Source: Megaleporinus macrocephalus
Taxonomy: Eukaryota; Chordata; Actinopteri; Characiformes; Anostomidae
Assembly (NCBI GenBank): GCA_021613375.1
Contig: CM038716.1
Span: 4,115,684-4,179,683 of the forward strand
DNA length: 64,000 nucleotides
Direction: 5' to 3'
Numbering within the stretch: position 1 is the stretch's first letter; every line of letters starts with the position of its first letter. The translations under genes and the position numbers were made by a program. This document shows, in pieces, positions 1-12,862 of this stretch. The notes below the pieces were generated by a model. The model saw only the letters and a list, made by a program, of their open reading frames with translations, was not told the DNA's origin and did not search any database.

Positions 1-678
1 TGTGAATAATCCCATGAGCTCTGCTGTGATTGGCTGGTTTACAGCGAGCCACGGCAATGATCACATAGAAGAAATGTGTTGAAATACACAGACACTGTTA
101 TATATATATATATAAGGCTTCTTGTATCTACTCTGGTGTAAATACGCTGGGTCATCAAACTATTTATTTAGCTGTGCTAACGTTATATACATGGAGCTTG
201 CTAACTTTACCTAAACTGGCTAGACATCAGTCGAGATGGAAAGTCTAAAGTAGATTAAAGTTCTTAAAGTAGATTAAAGTTCTCATTGTGAAACTTTCAG
301 TTTAAGATAATCTGCTTCAACCAGCCAACAGTGATAAACTCACACAGCATGGCTACTACTTACAGGTTACTGTTGGGATTGTGATTTTAATAAAGGTAGA
401 GCCGCTCATCTCTTCAGTCGATTTAGTGTTAAACGCTGAGCAAAGCTGCTCAATCTGGTTCAAGTGTTTGAGAAACTGCCCAGAGTGTGAAATGAGCAAG
501 CTAACAACGTTGGATTAAAGTTCTCCAGGATCTTGTTAATGATGTGGGAGCTGAAGTTTGCCAGCTTATTTTGGCTCCACTTTAATTGCGCCACAGTTAC
601 ATTAGGAGGCTGAGCATTGTGACATATGCGTTGCCTTTGCTCCATTGTTGTTGTATGTACATTTTGGGGGCGTAAATG
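1..678. other. intergenic, no gene seen
   Basis: I see no coding exon or recognisable repeat family here apart from a short (TA)8 microsatellite at about 99-114. All reading frames are short and AT-rich. The stretch runs directly into the Tc1-like element that starts near 679. Confidence 0.6.
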
Positions 679-1915
679 CAACCCCTAGTAACAAAACCAG
701 TGTAAAATGTAAATGAAAACAGAATGCAGTGGTATGCATATCTAATGGACCCAAATTTATTCACAGTTGAACATAGAACATGTGTCAGATGTTGAAAGTG
801 AAACATTTTATCATCTCATAAAACCTTAGTAACTCATATAGAATTGATGGCAACAGGGTATCTCAAACAAGCTGGGACAGGACCACGTCCACCTGTCCCA
901 ACATAGCATCAGCTCTTCTTTTAACAATAATCTGCAAACGTCTGGGAGGTGAGGACACTGATTGCTGGAGTTTTGAGAGAGGAATGTTGACCCATTCCTG
1001 ACTGATGTAGGATTCTAGCTGCTCAACAGTTCTGGCTGGTCTTTGCTAGATTTTTTGTTTTTCCATCATGCACCAAATGTTTCCTTCTGGTGAAAGTCTG
1101 GACTGCATGCTGGCCAGTTCAGCACCCGAAGCTGTGCTGTTGCGATGGATGCAGTATGTGGTTTAGCATTGTCTTGATGAAATATACAAGCCCTTCCCTA
1201 AGAGAGACGTTGTCTGGATAGGAGCAGATGTTGTTCCAAAACCTCTCTATACTGTTCAGCACTGATAGAGCCTTTCCAGATGTGTAAGCTGCCCACGCCA
1301 TAGACACTAATACAAGCCCCGACCATCAGAGACAAGCTGGATGGTCTCTTTCCTCTTGGGACCCGGCGTCCATGGTTTTGAAAAATAATTACAAATTTTG
1401 ATTTCATCTGACCACAGAACAGTTTTTAATTTTGCCCCAGTCCATTTTAAACGAGCTGCGGCTCGACGAATACAGCGTCGTTTCTGGATGGTGGCCGCTT
1501 CTTTGCATGATGTGGCTTTAGCTTGCATTTGTAGATTACACCGTGAACTGTGTTCACAAACAATGATTTCTAACCAGTTTTCAATACAGTGCCAGCTGAG
1601 AGCCTGAAGATTACAAGTATCCTTTGCTTCTGAGAGACTCTGCCTCTCTAGAATGTTCTTTTTACCCAGTCATGTGACTTAATAGCAAATTGCTCCTCCA
1701 GCTGTTTGTCTATTAGTGCCACTCACTTCTCCAGCCTTTTGTTGCACGGTGACAACTTTTTTTGAGTTCTAAACAAGTTAATCATTTTCATGAACTGTCT
1801 CACTTTCAACATCTGATATGTGCTCTACGTTCTGCTGTGAATACAATATGGGTATATAAGATTAGCATATCATTTCATTTTGTTTTTTAGCTATATTCAT
1901 CTACATTTTACTTAT
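679..1915 (-). mobile_element. Tc1-like DNA transposon, decayed copy
   Basis: The minus strand carries pieces of a Tc1/mariner transposase in different frames. About 1307-1528 reads the Trp-Ser-Asp-Glu stretch that holds the second catalytic Asp region. About 1198-1407 reads the block with VYGVGSLHIWKGSISAEQY. The next block (FHQDNAKPHT-like, about 1150-1190) is in another frame, after a stop at the end of SRQRLS. The two flanks are inverted copies of each other: 757-801 matches the reverse complement of about 1806-1850, including the shared CAGATGTTGAAAGTG. This is the usual structure of a common teleost Tc1 family with long terminal inverted repeats. Frameshifts and stops make the copy inactive. 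Outer ends are estimated from remembered family structure and may be off by 10-20 bases. Confidence 0.85.
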
Positions 1916-4900
1916 GAGTTGAGTCTGTTGTGTAAGTCTAGGATAGCCCTGTTTTGTAAATGCAGGACTTAAGGTTAATGGTATGTCAGTTTTATGCACC
2001 TAACTCTTATTCTTATTAATATATGACGATGTAAATACAGTTTTCTGATCCATGGCACCTTTAATTTCCAGTGAAAGTGTCCATTTAGTGCAAGCTATGT
2101 ATTTTTCAGCACCAGGGATAAAGCAATGATGTATTTAACTGAGGATTTAACACACAATCCCGAACAACAAAAGTTTGACAGATGTTCGTGTGTCTATTTT
2201 GCCTTTCGTACAGCTTTTGGGAGACTTGCTGTTAGTTTTTAAAAGAAATCTGCAGGGATATTTTTTGGGGCCTGGTTGCATTTTCTGCTTCTGACAATCG
2301 GAGTAATCCTAGTCACAAGGTCAGCAATACTGAGCTCTGAGCTCTGGGGTAGTCAGTGGTCTGAGAATACCAGCAAACGTCATGTATATTCATAGCCCGG
2401 TGCTCTGTTACCTGAATAAGTCAACTATGTTTGTGTGTAACTCAGACAACATACTAAAAAAAGTCAATCCAAAATACTCAATATCTTGTAAGAAATCTTG
2501 ACTGTCCCGGTGCCTATTAATGGTGTTCAGCCTCTGTGAACATCTGTTACATGTATGACTCAACTACTGCAGTATATTTTACACTTGCCTTATTAAAAGC
2601 CTGTCTGTGCCTGCTTGGAAATCATAATGGGAGCTTAAATTTATGCACATTTAAATAACATTGCACTGTGTAATATGAAAACTATGTATGTTTCAAATAA
2701 AATGTGACTGAGTTAGCCTGAGCATTAACAACTGCTGTATATTTCCATAAATACTAACCTTGCACCATTTATAGAACTGACCAAATTGTGTTACAGCCAA
2801 AGCCTTAGCCGAGTCAGAGAGGACATAGAACCCCAGTGCAGTCACCTGGAGCATCTGACTGGGCCTGTTCGATCCCAGCTGATGTTGGTCTACTGCCGTC
2901 ATGCTGGGGCCTGCATTGTTTCAGGGAGATTGGACCTTTACCAGCAACCCTGATTCAGCAAGACCTGATTCTTATTCATTATTCAGACTGCTGCAATGTT
3001 TGTTTAGCATTGTGTAGCTATCCAGTTTAGCATAAGCTAAGTAAACCCCTTCTAATGCACAACATGGCTCAAACTTGACCCGTGTTCATTTTGTTATTTT
3101 ATTTATCGTATATCTATTGAAATCAGTTAATTTCATTATTTAATGTTATGAATATTGTTTTCGATTCTCTTAAATCATTATTTTGATTTTTATTTATTTA
3201 CTTCATGAACAAAAATAGTATTTCTGACTGCAAGTTCCTATGAAATTCCACAGTTAATACATAAAATTCAAAAATTATTTGTATCCTGAAATCAGGATCT
3301 GTGATGATCAAACACAAGTAAATTAAGAAATTGATGGAAATTTGAATGATTAAATAAATTTATTAAAAAAGACACAAGGTCATTTTTGGCCTAGGTTGTG
3401 CATTAAGGGGTTAAAATGCTGCAGTGCTAAGCTAGATTATATCATTGTAGATCTGGAGGTGTTGAAGACCAACATAGTTTTCACCAAACCCAGTAAGGAT
3501 CTGGCCTTCCAGCCCTGCAGTAGATGATGGAAAATAGACAGCGCCGATATTATTGTACCACTGTGGTAGCATTAGCTCAAAGTATATCCAACAGTGTGAA
3601 GTTAATAACACTAAAACAGAATAACTTAATAACATGAAACTCTAGAAGCAGGCATTCTGACAAAGTAAGGTGAGCTCTGTTTCTCGTTAGGCTAAATGAG
3701 ATTTTTGCAGTTCAGTAAAGCTCATCTGAGCTTCCAACAGTAGCCATTAAATAACACATTGGTGGAGGGATGAGGGGCTGGGGGTCATGGACAGGTCAGT
3801 CACCGTTAAGATACATCAAGTTTCCACCAGTCAGGATTTGCCCCATGTGAGCAAACAGTTAAAACCTAGAAAAGTACCTTTCCTGAAGAAAACGCAGGAT
3901 GGTTGTACAGCTTAAGCGGTGCGAGGAACGAAGGATGAATAAACAACAAATAGAGGAGTGCAGGTCAGTGTGTTTGGAGTGCAGTTTGGAGGCTGTAGGT
4001 TTAATGAAACCATAATGTTTGGGTGAATGGGACTCTATGGGGGAACAAAGAGGGATGGAAAAACCACAATCCAACACTGCAGTCGTGGTCGGGGGGCTGC
4101 CCTGAGTCAGTGTATGTGAAACGGTGTCTGTTGGTTCTATTCATTCTATTCATTCTCTATGCAAAAAAGAAAATCTATTATTTTCTGGAATCCGTGCATC
4201 CGATCAGAAAGCTGTATACAAGCCCCAATCACACAATCAGACCAAACTGTGGGATGAGTTACATGGCCAAGATCTGGCAGAAACCAAAAAACGAATAACG
4301 ATGTTGTTGCGAAACTATAATAAAGAAGTGTGCTTGCAGGGCTGGGTGATAGAGATAGCAATATTTCTTATTATCATGTTAAATAGTGTCACACTCTGCA
4401 TCACTGAGCATATAATAGACATTGCCAGTGCTTAGAAACACCTCACAACCGCCGGTGTCTGATAACAAAGAGAGCAGTTAGGTCTGATTAGTTTGGTAGT
4501 TGTTGATAGTCTTCCACTTTACAACTGCTCTGTATGTACATTGTTATTAATACAGATCTTTACTCATTTAACAACAAAGTATAGGAACAGGTCAAGATTT
4601 TTCAAATCTTGTTAAGGTATTAGATTTAATGTCTCTTTGCAGCACATACATATCACTCGTCATATCTCTATATACATATATTGTTGACCGCTCCAGCAGG
4701 GCGCATCGTATCACCTCAGATTGAGAACAACAGACAGCGTGGAATAGCTTTAGGCCTTCTCACTAAGTTAATGCTAGATTCTACTGCTTAACAGCTAGCA
4801 GCATGGATCAGTGGGGTGGTCGTGGGACGTGAGGGGCATGCTGCTATTTGGCTATGAATATTTGAGGCAGATTTCGTTCTATATAAGCCACATTCTGCAA

Positions 4901-5280
4901 CAAGCCGCTCTAGAGGAGCTTTCCCCCGAGTTTAACTGGATACATGCTGTTGAAAAGTGAATCTAAAGTTTATGAATGTATGTAGGTTAACACAGTTTAT
5001 ATGCTTTTCTAATGACATCCCACTGTGTGCTGCCGCAATATCTTACATTTCCATTTATTTGCTGTGCAAGATTCTCTTCTATCCGGCACATAAGCTTTCA
5101 CTAAGGTGTTGCACTAATTGAATAAATAAACTTTCTGATGACACGCAAATGTTTGGTGCTCATTTTGTCCTGTTTCAGATTTATTCAGTTAAGAATCCTG
5201 TTAAACAGAAACCTTAACATTAATTTCAGCGTTCAGGTCATTAGCAGTTAATGATGGATATGTTAAAAACGCTCCTGTCT
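1916..5280. other. intergenic, mostly unclassified
   Basis: No supported gene. Open frames are short and look random. The tract at 3060-3420 is AT-rich. A dispersed repeat lies at about 3880-4090 and is listed separately. The remainder shows no repeat family I can name. Confidence 0.55.
3880..4090 (+). repeat. dispersed repeat, partner of 48760-49010
   Basis: The segment with AACAACAAATAGAGGAGTGC followed by a GTCAGTGTG stretch recurs in reverse complement at about 48760-49010. There, two nested copies of the same motif are visible. The shared part also includes the stretch reading AAACCATAATGTTTGGGT. It is a diverged interspersed repeat whose class I cannot assign. The two copies lie in opposite orientations about 45 kb apart. 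Confidence 0.6.
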
Positions 5281-5288
5281 GTAATATA

Positions 5289-7580
5289 CAAAGGTGTCAA
5301 AAGTATTCACCTTCATTACTCAGCTAGAAGTATAGATACTGGGGTTTAAAAATATTCCTGTAGAAGTTGAAGTATTGACTCAAACTTTTTACTTCAGTAA
5401 AAGTGTAAAAGTACTGGTTTCAAAAAGTATAAAAGTAAAAGTAATGTATGGGGAAAAAATGGCATTAAGGACAATAGCTTAGGCCACACCACAGGGGTCT
5501 ATAGTGCACTAGCCCACCTCTCCCCCCCAAAAAATAATTCTTCTAAAAGCCATAATGACTATAATGTTATATTAAAATGTTAATGTTGATAAATTTGGGA
5601 TGCGCTAGGCTTCCTGTTTCAGCCGCATATACACGCATTGAACATGAATGTAGTTTAGTACAATGTAAATATATTAAAGAAGCATATCTGTTACTACTGA
5701 ACATTAACATGAGTTTTATGAAGATAATAGTGTGTAAGGAGTAGAAAGTACTGATGATGGAGTGTAAATGTAAGGAGTAGAAAGTACTGATAATGGAGTG
5801 TAAATGTAAGGAGTAGAAAGTACTGATAATGGAGTGTAAATGTAAGGAGTAGAAAGTACTGATGATGGAGTGTAAATGTAAGGAGTAGAAAGTACAGATA
5901 ATGGAGTGTAAATGTAAGGAGTAGAAAGTACTGATAATGGAGTGTAAATGTAAGGAATAGAAAGTGCAGATAATGGAGTGTAAATGTAAGGAGTAGAAAG
6001 TACAGATAATGGAGTGTAAATGTAAGGAGTAGAAAGTACTGATAATGGAGTGTAAATGTAAGGAGTAGAAAGTACAGATAATGGAGTGTAAATGTAAGGA
6101 GTAGAAAGTACTGATAATGGAGTGTAAATGTAAGGAGTAGAAAGTACTGATAATGGAGTGTAAATGTAAGGGGTAGAAAGTACTGATAATGGAGTGTAAA
6201 TGTAAGGGGTAGAAAGTACTGATAATGGAGTGTAAATGTAAGGAATAGAGGGTGCAGATAATGGAGTGTAAATGTAAGGAATAGAAAGTGCAGATAATGG
6301 AGTGTAAATGTAAGGAGTATAAAGTACTGATAATGGAGTGTAAATGTAAGGAGTAGAAAGTACTGATAATAGAGTGTAAATGTAAGGGGTAGAAAGTACT
6401 GATAATGGAGTGTAAATGTAAGGAATAGAAAGTGCAGATAATGGAGTGTAAATGTAAGGAATAGAAAGTGCAGATAATGGAGTGTAAATGTAAGGAGTAG
6501 AAAGTACTGATAACGGAGTGTAAATGTAAGGAGTAGAAAGTACTGATAACGGAGTGTAAATGTAAGGAGTAGAAAGTACTGATAATGGAGTGTAAATGTA
6601 AGGAGTAGAAAGTGCAGATAATGGAGTGTAAATGTAAGGAGTAGAAAGTACTGATAACGGAGTGTAAATGTAAGGAGTAGAAAGTACTGATAACGGAGTG
6701 TAAATGTAAGGAGTAGAAAGTACTGATAACGGAGTGTAAATGTAAGGAGTAGAAAGTACTGATAACGGAGTGTAAATGTAAGGAGTAGAAAGTACTGATA
6801 AAGGAGTGTAAATGTAAGGAGTATAAAGTACAGATAATGGAGTGTAAATGTAAGGAGTAGAAAGTACTGATAATGGAGTGTAAATGAAAGGAGTATAAAG
6901 TACAGATAATGGAGTGTAAATGTAAGGAGTATAAAGTACTGATAATGGAGTGTAAATGTAAGGAGTATAAAGTACAGATAATGGAGTGTAAATGTAAGGA
7001 GTAGAAAGTACTGATAATGTAGTGTAAATGTAAGGAGTAGAAAGTACTGATAATGGAGTGTAAATGTAATGAGTAGAAAGTACTGATAATGGAGTGTAAA
7101 TGTAAGGAGTAGAAAGTACTGATAATGGAGTGTAAATGTAAGGAGTAGAAAGTACTGATAATGGAGTGTAAATGTAAGGAGTAGAAAGTACTGATAATGG
7201 AGTGTAAATGTAAGGAGTATAAAGTACAGATAATGGAGTGTAAATGTAAGGAGTAGAAAGTACTGATAATGGAGTGTAAATGTAAGGAGTATAAAGTACA
7301 GATAATGGAGTGTAAATGTAAGGAGTAGAAAGTACTGATAATGGAGTGTAAATGTAAGGAGTAGAAAGTACTGATAATGTAGTGTAAATGTAAGCAGTTG
7401 AAAGTACTGATAATGGAGTGTAAATGTAAGCAGTTGAAAGTACTGATAATGGAGTGTAAATGTAAGGCGTAGAAGTAAAAAGTCAGCCAAAAAATAATTA
7501 CTCCAGTAAAGTATAAATAACCAAAATTGCTACTTAAGTAAAATAAGAAAGTATTTGTACTTCGTTACGTGACACCTCTT
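5289..7580. mobile_element. hAT-like non-autonomous element with 8-bp target duplication
   Basis: The left end reads CAAAGGTGTCA and the right end reads TGACACCTCTT, which are inverted. The 8-mer GTAATATA occurs immediately outside both ends, at 5281-5288 and 7581-7588. An 8-bp duplication with short inverted ends is the signature of the hAT superfamily. The element encodes no transposase. Left arm (5289-5730) and right arm (7476-7580) match a repeat common in teleost genomes, marked by AAGTAAAATAAGAAAGTA near the right end. The bulk of the interior is a 36-bp minisatellite, listed separately. Confidence 0.8.
5730..7475. repeat. 36-bp minisatellite, about 48 units
   Basis: The unit is close to GGAGTGTAAATGTAAGGAGT followed by AGAAAGTACTGATAAT, 36 bases. 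Because 36 is a multiple of three, the minus strand stays open for nearly 600 codons, with a repeating 12-residue hydrophobic pattern such as TFTLHYQYFLLL. This is a by-product of the repeat and not a gene: it has no non-repetitive domain, and the array sits inside a transposable element. Variant units (TGATAAC, CAGATAATG, GTATAAAG) occur in short runs, suggesting local spread by unequal exchange or slippage. Confidence 0.95.
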
Positions 7581-7611
7581 GTAATATAAATGACTTTTTA
7601 TGATTAAATTA

Positions 7612-8236
7612 TTGAATTCAGGCGCTTCAAATGAAAGCAACTCAGCCACAAAGTGGATGCCACGTAAAATGACTGAGCGGGTCAGCAGATGCTAAGGTGT
7701 CTGGTGCACAGAAGTCGCCAACTTTCTGCAGAGTCAATCACTACAGACCTCCTAACTTCTGGTGGCTTTCAGATTAGCTGAAGAACAGGGCGTAGAGAGC
7801 TTCATGGAATGGGTTTCCATGGCCGAGAACCTGCATCCAAGCCTTACATCACTAAATGAAATGCAAAGCGTTGGATGCAGTGGTGAAAAACACATCACCA
7901 CTGGACTCTAAAGCAGTGGAGACGTGTTCTCTGAAGTGGCGAATCACCCTTCTGGCAATCTGATGGACGAGTCTGGGTTTGGTGGTCATCAGGAAAACCA
8001 TACTTGTCTGACTGCATTGTGCCAGGTGTAGTTTGGTGGAGGGGGGATTATGGTGTGGGGGTGTTTTTTAGGAGATGGGCTCAGGCCCTCAGTTCCAGTG
8101 AAAGGAACTCTCAATACTTCAGCAGTCCAAGAGGTTTTAGACAATTTTATGCTCGCATCCTTGTGGGGACAGTTTGGCGACAGACCCAACATGACTGCCC
8201 ATCAGTGCAGAGTCCTGACCTCAATGTGATAGAACA
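7612..8236 (+). mobile_element. Tc1-like transposase remnant
   Basis: The plus strand reads broken transposase pieces. They include GVWWRGDYGVGVF (compare the family's Gly-Gly-Ile-Met-Val-Trp-Gly motif) at about 8030-8070, and QHDCP, then SPDLNVIEH near 8190-8236, matching the QHD and SPDLNPIEH blocks of a teleost Tc1 family. Reading frames are interrupted. The 3' end is lost at a (TA)n run at 8236-8254. It is inactive. Confidence 0.8.
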
Positions 8237-8254
8237 TATATATATATATATATA

Positions 8255-11200
8255 AAATTCATATGATTATATAATTTCTAGATCATGACTGACCATTATT
8301 GCACCTTTGCTGCTCTTGGATTAGTGTCGAGTTCACTATTAAAACAAACAGGAAACAGTGAATGAACAGTATTGCTGTGTAAGTGCAGCAGTACAGTGTT
8401 GTAATCTAAAAATTTCTAAACTTCCAGACTGGGATTGTCGTTCAGTTTGCTTTCCTCTGTTCACCACAAGATGGTAGATTGGAGCTACATTTGAATATTC
8501 AGGATTTTTTTTCCTAATTTCCTTCAATCTTAGAGACATTAAGTCTCTGTGTGTTGATGTCTAAATTGCACATTAAAGAGAAACTTACCAACTCTCTACT
8601 GAAAAGGGTGATAGGAACCAGTGGGCACAGCGTCTATGATGCAAATAAGGATGTCATGGGCATTGCTAGGCCAGTTTAAGTGGTGTTTAAACTGTTCCTA
8701 TATGTTACTTCCCCAGTCTATACATTACTTGACAAACTAAATTGATCTATAGTCTGTGTTTGGAGAATATATTCAGTAGATTAAAAACATATAATCTGAT
8801 GTGATCAATAAGTCTAAACTGTGAATGTAAATGCTTAAATGAGCCATTTTACCAAGTTTACATTTGATTTTGGATGTTTGAACGATGATGATCGATTAAA
8901 AAAGCTAAAGTAAGCCTTCTTGTGTTCTACGCATTTCTTCCTTTAGGGGATTAAGTGGGTTGTAAGTGGGGGCAATATAGTGTTTGTATGTTGCATACCG
9001 TAGGCCAATTTTGCCACTGTTTTATACATTTTCTAGCTTTAACTCTAAAAGTTAAAGGAAAATTAAATGTCTTCATGTCCCCCAGTAACCTTTGGTAACA
9101 CCTAATTATAGTGCAAGACAACCAGTGAACATATGTGTCCTTTAATAGGAAGTAGTTGAAATAATGTGTCCTAAATAGCAGTAAACTGAAAAATACAGGC
9201 TTTCTTTAGGAACTGTTTTACCTACATGTTGTAAACAAGAGATTATATCTGCTTATAGACATAAAAATCCTCTTATTTTACAGTGGACAAGACCCTCACA
9301 TGAATCATCAAAACCACGATTGACAGAGACTAAATTCAATAATTCAATAGAATAAATACAGTCTATAAACTACATATGTACATATGTATCTCTGAACCAG
9401 GAATACCACAAACAATAAAATAGCCTAATTAAAGAATACACTTTTGGCAATTGTTTTTTTTTCCCACATCTTTTGAACACGACAGCTGTTGTTTATATCC
9501 TAAGAAAGTTTTATGATGAATGGACCAATAGAAATAAATAAATAGATAATATTCCTGCTAGTGTTGTGGTAGCCAAAGAATGAATGGAGCCTGATATTTC
9601 CACCTTTCTACCAAGTGTGACTATTGCTGTAACAATACATCACTAGTCACTGGCAAACTAAAGCCTTTCCTCCTGATGCAGCTCCTATATTCTCCTAATA
9701 TAAGAAATTTAAAATGACACGTAATATGATGTGTAGAGATATAAAAAAATATTATTATTACACACTGAAGGCAGGAAAAGCAACCTGGATGTACTTGCTT
9801 TTTCTTAAGATGACTGTCGGCATGTACCAGTCCTTCAAATTTAAAGCTCTCCCAAAGGACAAAAGGATTGTAAAAAAAATTGTGAAAGCTTGGAATGTTT
9901 AAAATACAGTCCTTAGACCCAGAAAAATTTAAGTTTGAAAATTTCAGTAATTTCAACATAAAATAAGTCTACTAGATGAAAAAAAAATCACTGTTTTTTT
10001 TTTTTCAAAATAATTTTTAATTATTTTTATGGACTGTCCTTTAAAGTGGACAACAATATTTCTTGTTTTCTGTTCTGCATCAGTCCAAAAACCCTTCTAC
10101 AACATCAGCACCAACTCAATCCTAGAAAATAATGTTAATGAATACTGAGTAAACAAACATTGTTTACCTTTTTTCAATACCATTTCCACTTTTGGCAGTA
10201 TGAGAAATATTTGCACTGTATATTAACATAAACAGAAACAAATAAAAACTCATTCTAAAGGTTACCGTTACTTTGATTAAAATAAAATAAAAAAAATCCA
10301 GGTTTAAACAGTTTTAAGCACACTAGCTTAAGCTGTGTTAATCACTCCAAACCTTGAGCCAAAGTTTCACAATTTCCACATGTAGTACCCAACTTCTCTT
10401 CTTTTTTAAATGTACAATTATGTAACATTTTCTAATAAATTAGGAATTAATTATATTAGTAATCAATTAAAAAAAATTAGTAATGAATTTACATGTTTAC
10501 AGAGCGTACAAGTTGCAAAATTCCTGTCACCTGTGACACTGTAAATTCATAACAAACCAGATTTAGTAAGTCCCAATGTCCACAACGAAGGAAATTTTTA
10601 AAAAGTATGCTGTTAGGTAGTTAAATATTTGTGCATATCAATAAAATTGTTTTTGAGAACTAGCTACAACAGTTTAATACCAAAAACATATCAATTATAG
10701 GATTTGGAAACATAACAAATGTATATTATTTGACAGCTTGCTTCTCTTGAATGTGGTTACTGAGAGGCAGCCATTTATAAAAAGGCAGAACTTCTGTTGT
10801 GAATGACAAAGCCCAACACATGATACATCATTGGAAAGACCAGCAAGTACCTTATTTAGTTTTTGAAATATCTTTGGGAGACTCATGTCCCCTCCAGAGG
10901 ACAAAAATGAATTACCAGGTCTTACAAGGATATTCAAGTGTTACTGAATAATATATTTCATCTGATTTCCTTTAATACCTTACATACAAGGACAAACAAC
11001 AGAAGAGTCTTATGTATTAAACGTTAAGGAACCCTCTGTACGTTCAGTACAAATACAAATCAACTACGGCTGTGCATTATGTTAAGATGATCAATCAATT
11101 TAGGTATAAATTCTTCACAGTCAGGATCACAACTTCTGTTAACATGACACAAGTGACCAAACGATTTTTTAAGATTAAAAAAAAAAAATTATTTAACCTG

Positions 11201-11280
11201 TCATGTCTGGCAATTTTCGTAATCGGAACGGTGGTCCGAATGCACTGATGTACCAAACATATTTGCTTTTACAAGAACAG
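8255..11280. other. AT-rich intergenic tract, no gene seen
   Basis: Very AT-rich, with many short homopolymers. A fragment of the dispersed family described at 11755-11960 lies near 9505-9545 in minus orientation (ATGATGAATGGACCAATAGA). The open frames around 9621-9959 and 10695-10937 have no recognisable domain and biased composition, so I did not call them. Parts of 10480-10940 look like old transposon sequence, but I cannot name a family. Confidence 0.5.
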
Positions 11281-11294
11281 CTCTATAGGTTCCT

Positions 11295-11475
11295 AAAGAA
11301 GAGGAAAAAGAGGAGAGAGATAGAAAAAGAAAGAAGAAAGGAAGAAGAAAAAAATAAGAAGAAAATAAAATAAATCAACAATAATAATAAAAATATAAAT
11401 AAATAAATAAACAAATAAATAAACAAACAAATGAAACAAAAGAGAAAAAAAGAAGAAAAAAGCAATATATGAGAT
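11295..11475. repeat. purine-rich low-complexity tract
   Basis: Almost uninterrupted A/G on the plus strand (GAAGAGGAAAAAGAGGAGAG and similar), passing into AAT/AAATA repeats and back to A/G. The matching minus-strand frame of Phe, Leu and Ile is a composition artefact. Confidence 0.85.
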
Positions 11476-11754
11476 TGATTGTGTTTAATTTGTTGACTTT
11501 CTACAAAAAGAGATTTTATTTGCACTCCTATACAACATAATGTCCAAAAAAGGACAGTTTTTATAGTGAAATTGCTTTAAAAATTAAATGTCAGTATTCA
11601 AATAGTATAGTGAGTGTTCAAATGAGTCCTGTAGCTGTTCTGTTTCTGTCCAAATCAATAAGACAAGCACAGACTAGAAAAGATGGCCTTATAAACTGTT
11701 TCCTTCAAAATAGCCCCATTAAAAGATTTGCATATCAGTGCCATCCAAAGACAA

Positions 11755-11960
11755 AACAAGTATCTCTATATAAGACAACTTTACAGTCTTTAAGTCAATA
11801 GAACCAGAATTTTGTCCAAGTTATTTTGGAGCATTTCTATTGGCCCATTCATCATGACATAAATACACAATGTAAACAGCTGCTGTCATGTTCAAATGTA
11901 GAAAAATAAAAAATCAGCCAAAATAGAGACACGTTTTTCATTGGACAGCAACGATATATA
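11755..11960 (+). repeat. dispersed TTCTATTGGTCCATTCATCA family, copy 1
   Basis: Shared blocks of this family are AAGTCAATGGAACCAGAATT, then TTTTGGAGCATTTCTATTGG, then CCATTCATCATGA, then a stretch with AGCTGCTG and AAATCA, ending with CATTGGACAGCGACGATATA. Copies also occur at 12515-12860 (two), 17234-17480, 34742-34975, 51429-52800 (array), 54765-55145 and 55290-55600 (reverse). It encodes no protein, has about 200-230 bp per copy, and is probably a MITE-like or SINE-like element. Confidence 0.75.
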
Positions 11961-12514
11961 GGTGCCGTTAATTAGTACCCGGTGTTTGAAGACATTGATC
12001 AGATTTCAAAAGCATGTAGTTTTAGTTTGCCAGGGAAAACAGCAGTGAAAGGAGAACAATATATTTAATTAAAGCTAACAGTCCTAAATTCTAAGGAATA
12101 ATTGTATGGGGACTTGAGACATCTATTGTCACCAACAAACCCGTTTCATTAATTGGGGTCATCTGTCTTTCAAATATGATGGACCTGTCACTGATGGTAC
12201 AATATGGTGACCCATGTGCTCCAGTAAGGCTACCAATTCCTCACACTACTGGGTGACCAGGTGAAGATTTTAGGTTCTTATGGGTTCTCCAGTTCTTGAC
12301 AGATGGCTGGATATAAGAACTGCAGCAAGAGCAAAGAGTCCATAGTTTACCAGTGACTTGTTACTTTATAGAGTCAAATCACAGCATTCAAGATCTTCAA
12401 TGTGTTGGTACAGAAACAGTCACACTTGGTAGGAAAGGTGGGAATATCAGTAACTTAGCTATACGGCACCAGCAGGGACGCATGATTCATTTTATTTTTG
12501 ATGTTTAGAATTTA

Positions 12515-12862
12515 CCTTTAATTTAAGTCAATATAAAAAAAGAGTTTTTTCAAAGCAATTTTGGAGCATTTCTATTGGTCCATTTATTATGACATTTCCA
12601 CACAAAGTGTAAAAGATATGTAGTGATGATATGTAGGTTATATCGTCGCTGTCCAATAAAAAACTGTCTTTACTTTTGATGAAAGTCAATGGAACCAAAA
12701 TTTTTCCCAAGCAATTTTGGAGCATTTCTATTGGTCCATTCATCATTAATTTTTTACTCAATGTAAATGGCAGCTGCTGCTTTTAATTGATGTAGAAAAA
12801 TAGAAATCAACGAAAATGGAGATAATTTTTTTTCATTGGACAACACCAATATATGAATTGCT
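12515..12862 (+). repeat. dispersed TTCTATTGGTCCATTCATCA family, two tandem copies
   Basis: Two copies follow each other: about 12515-12665 (with TTCTATTGGTCCATTTATTA) and 12655-12862 (with TTCTATTGGTCCATTCATCA). They share the GTCCAAT junction where one ends and the next begins. The second copy ends with TTTTTCATTGGACAACACCA, matching the terminal block of the family. Confidence 0.75.

Noticed and set aside
5694..7490. 598-codon minus-strand open frame with a 12-residue hydrophobic repeat
   Set aside because: It is the translation of a 36-bp minisatellite inside a hAT-like element. There is no non-repetitive domain, and the frame stays open only because the unit is a multiple of three.
9621..9959. 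112-codon minus-strand frame in the AT-rich tract
   Set aside because: No recognisable domain, high Phe/Leu/Ile from AT-rich DNA, no promoter or splice context.
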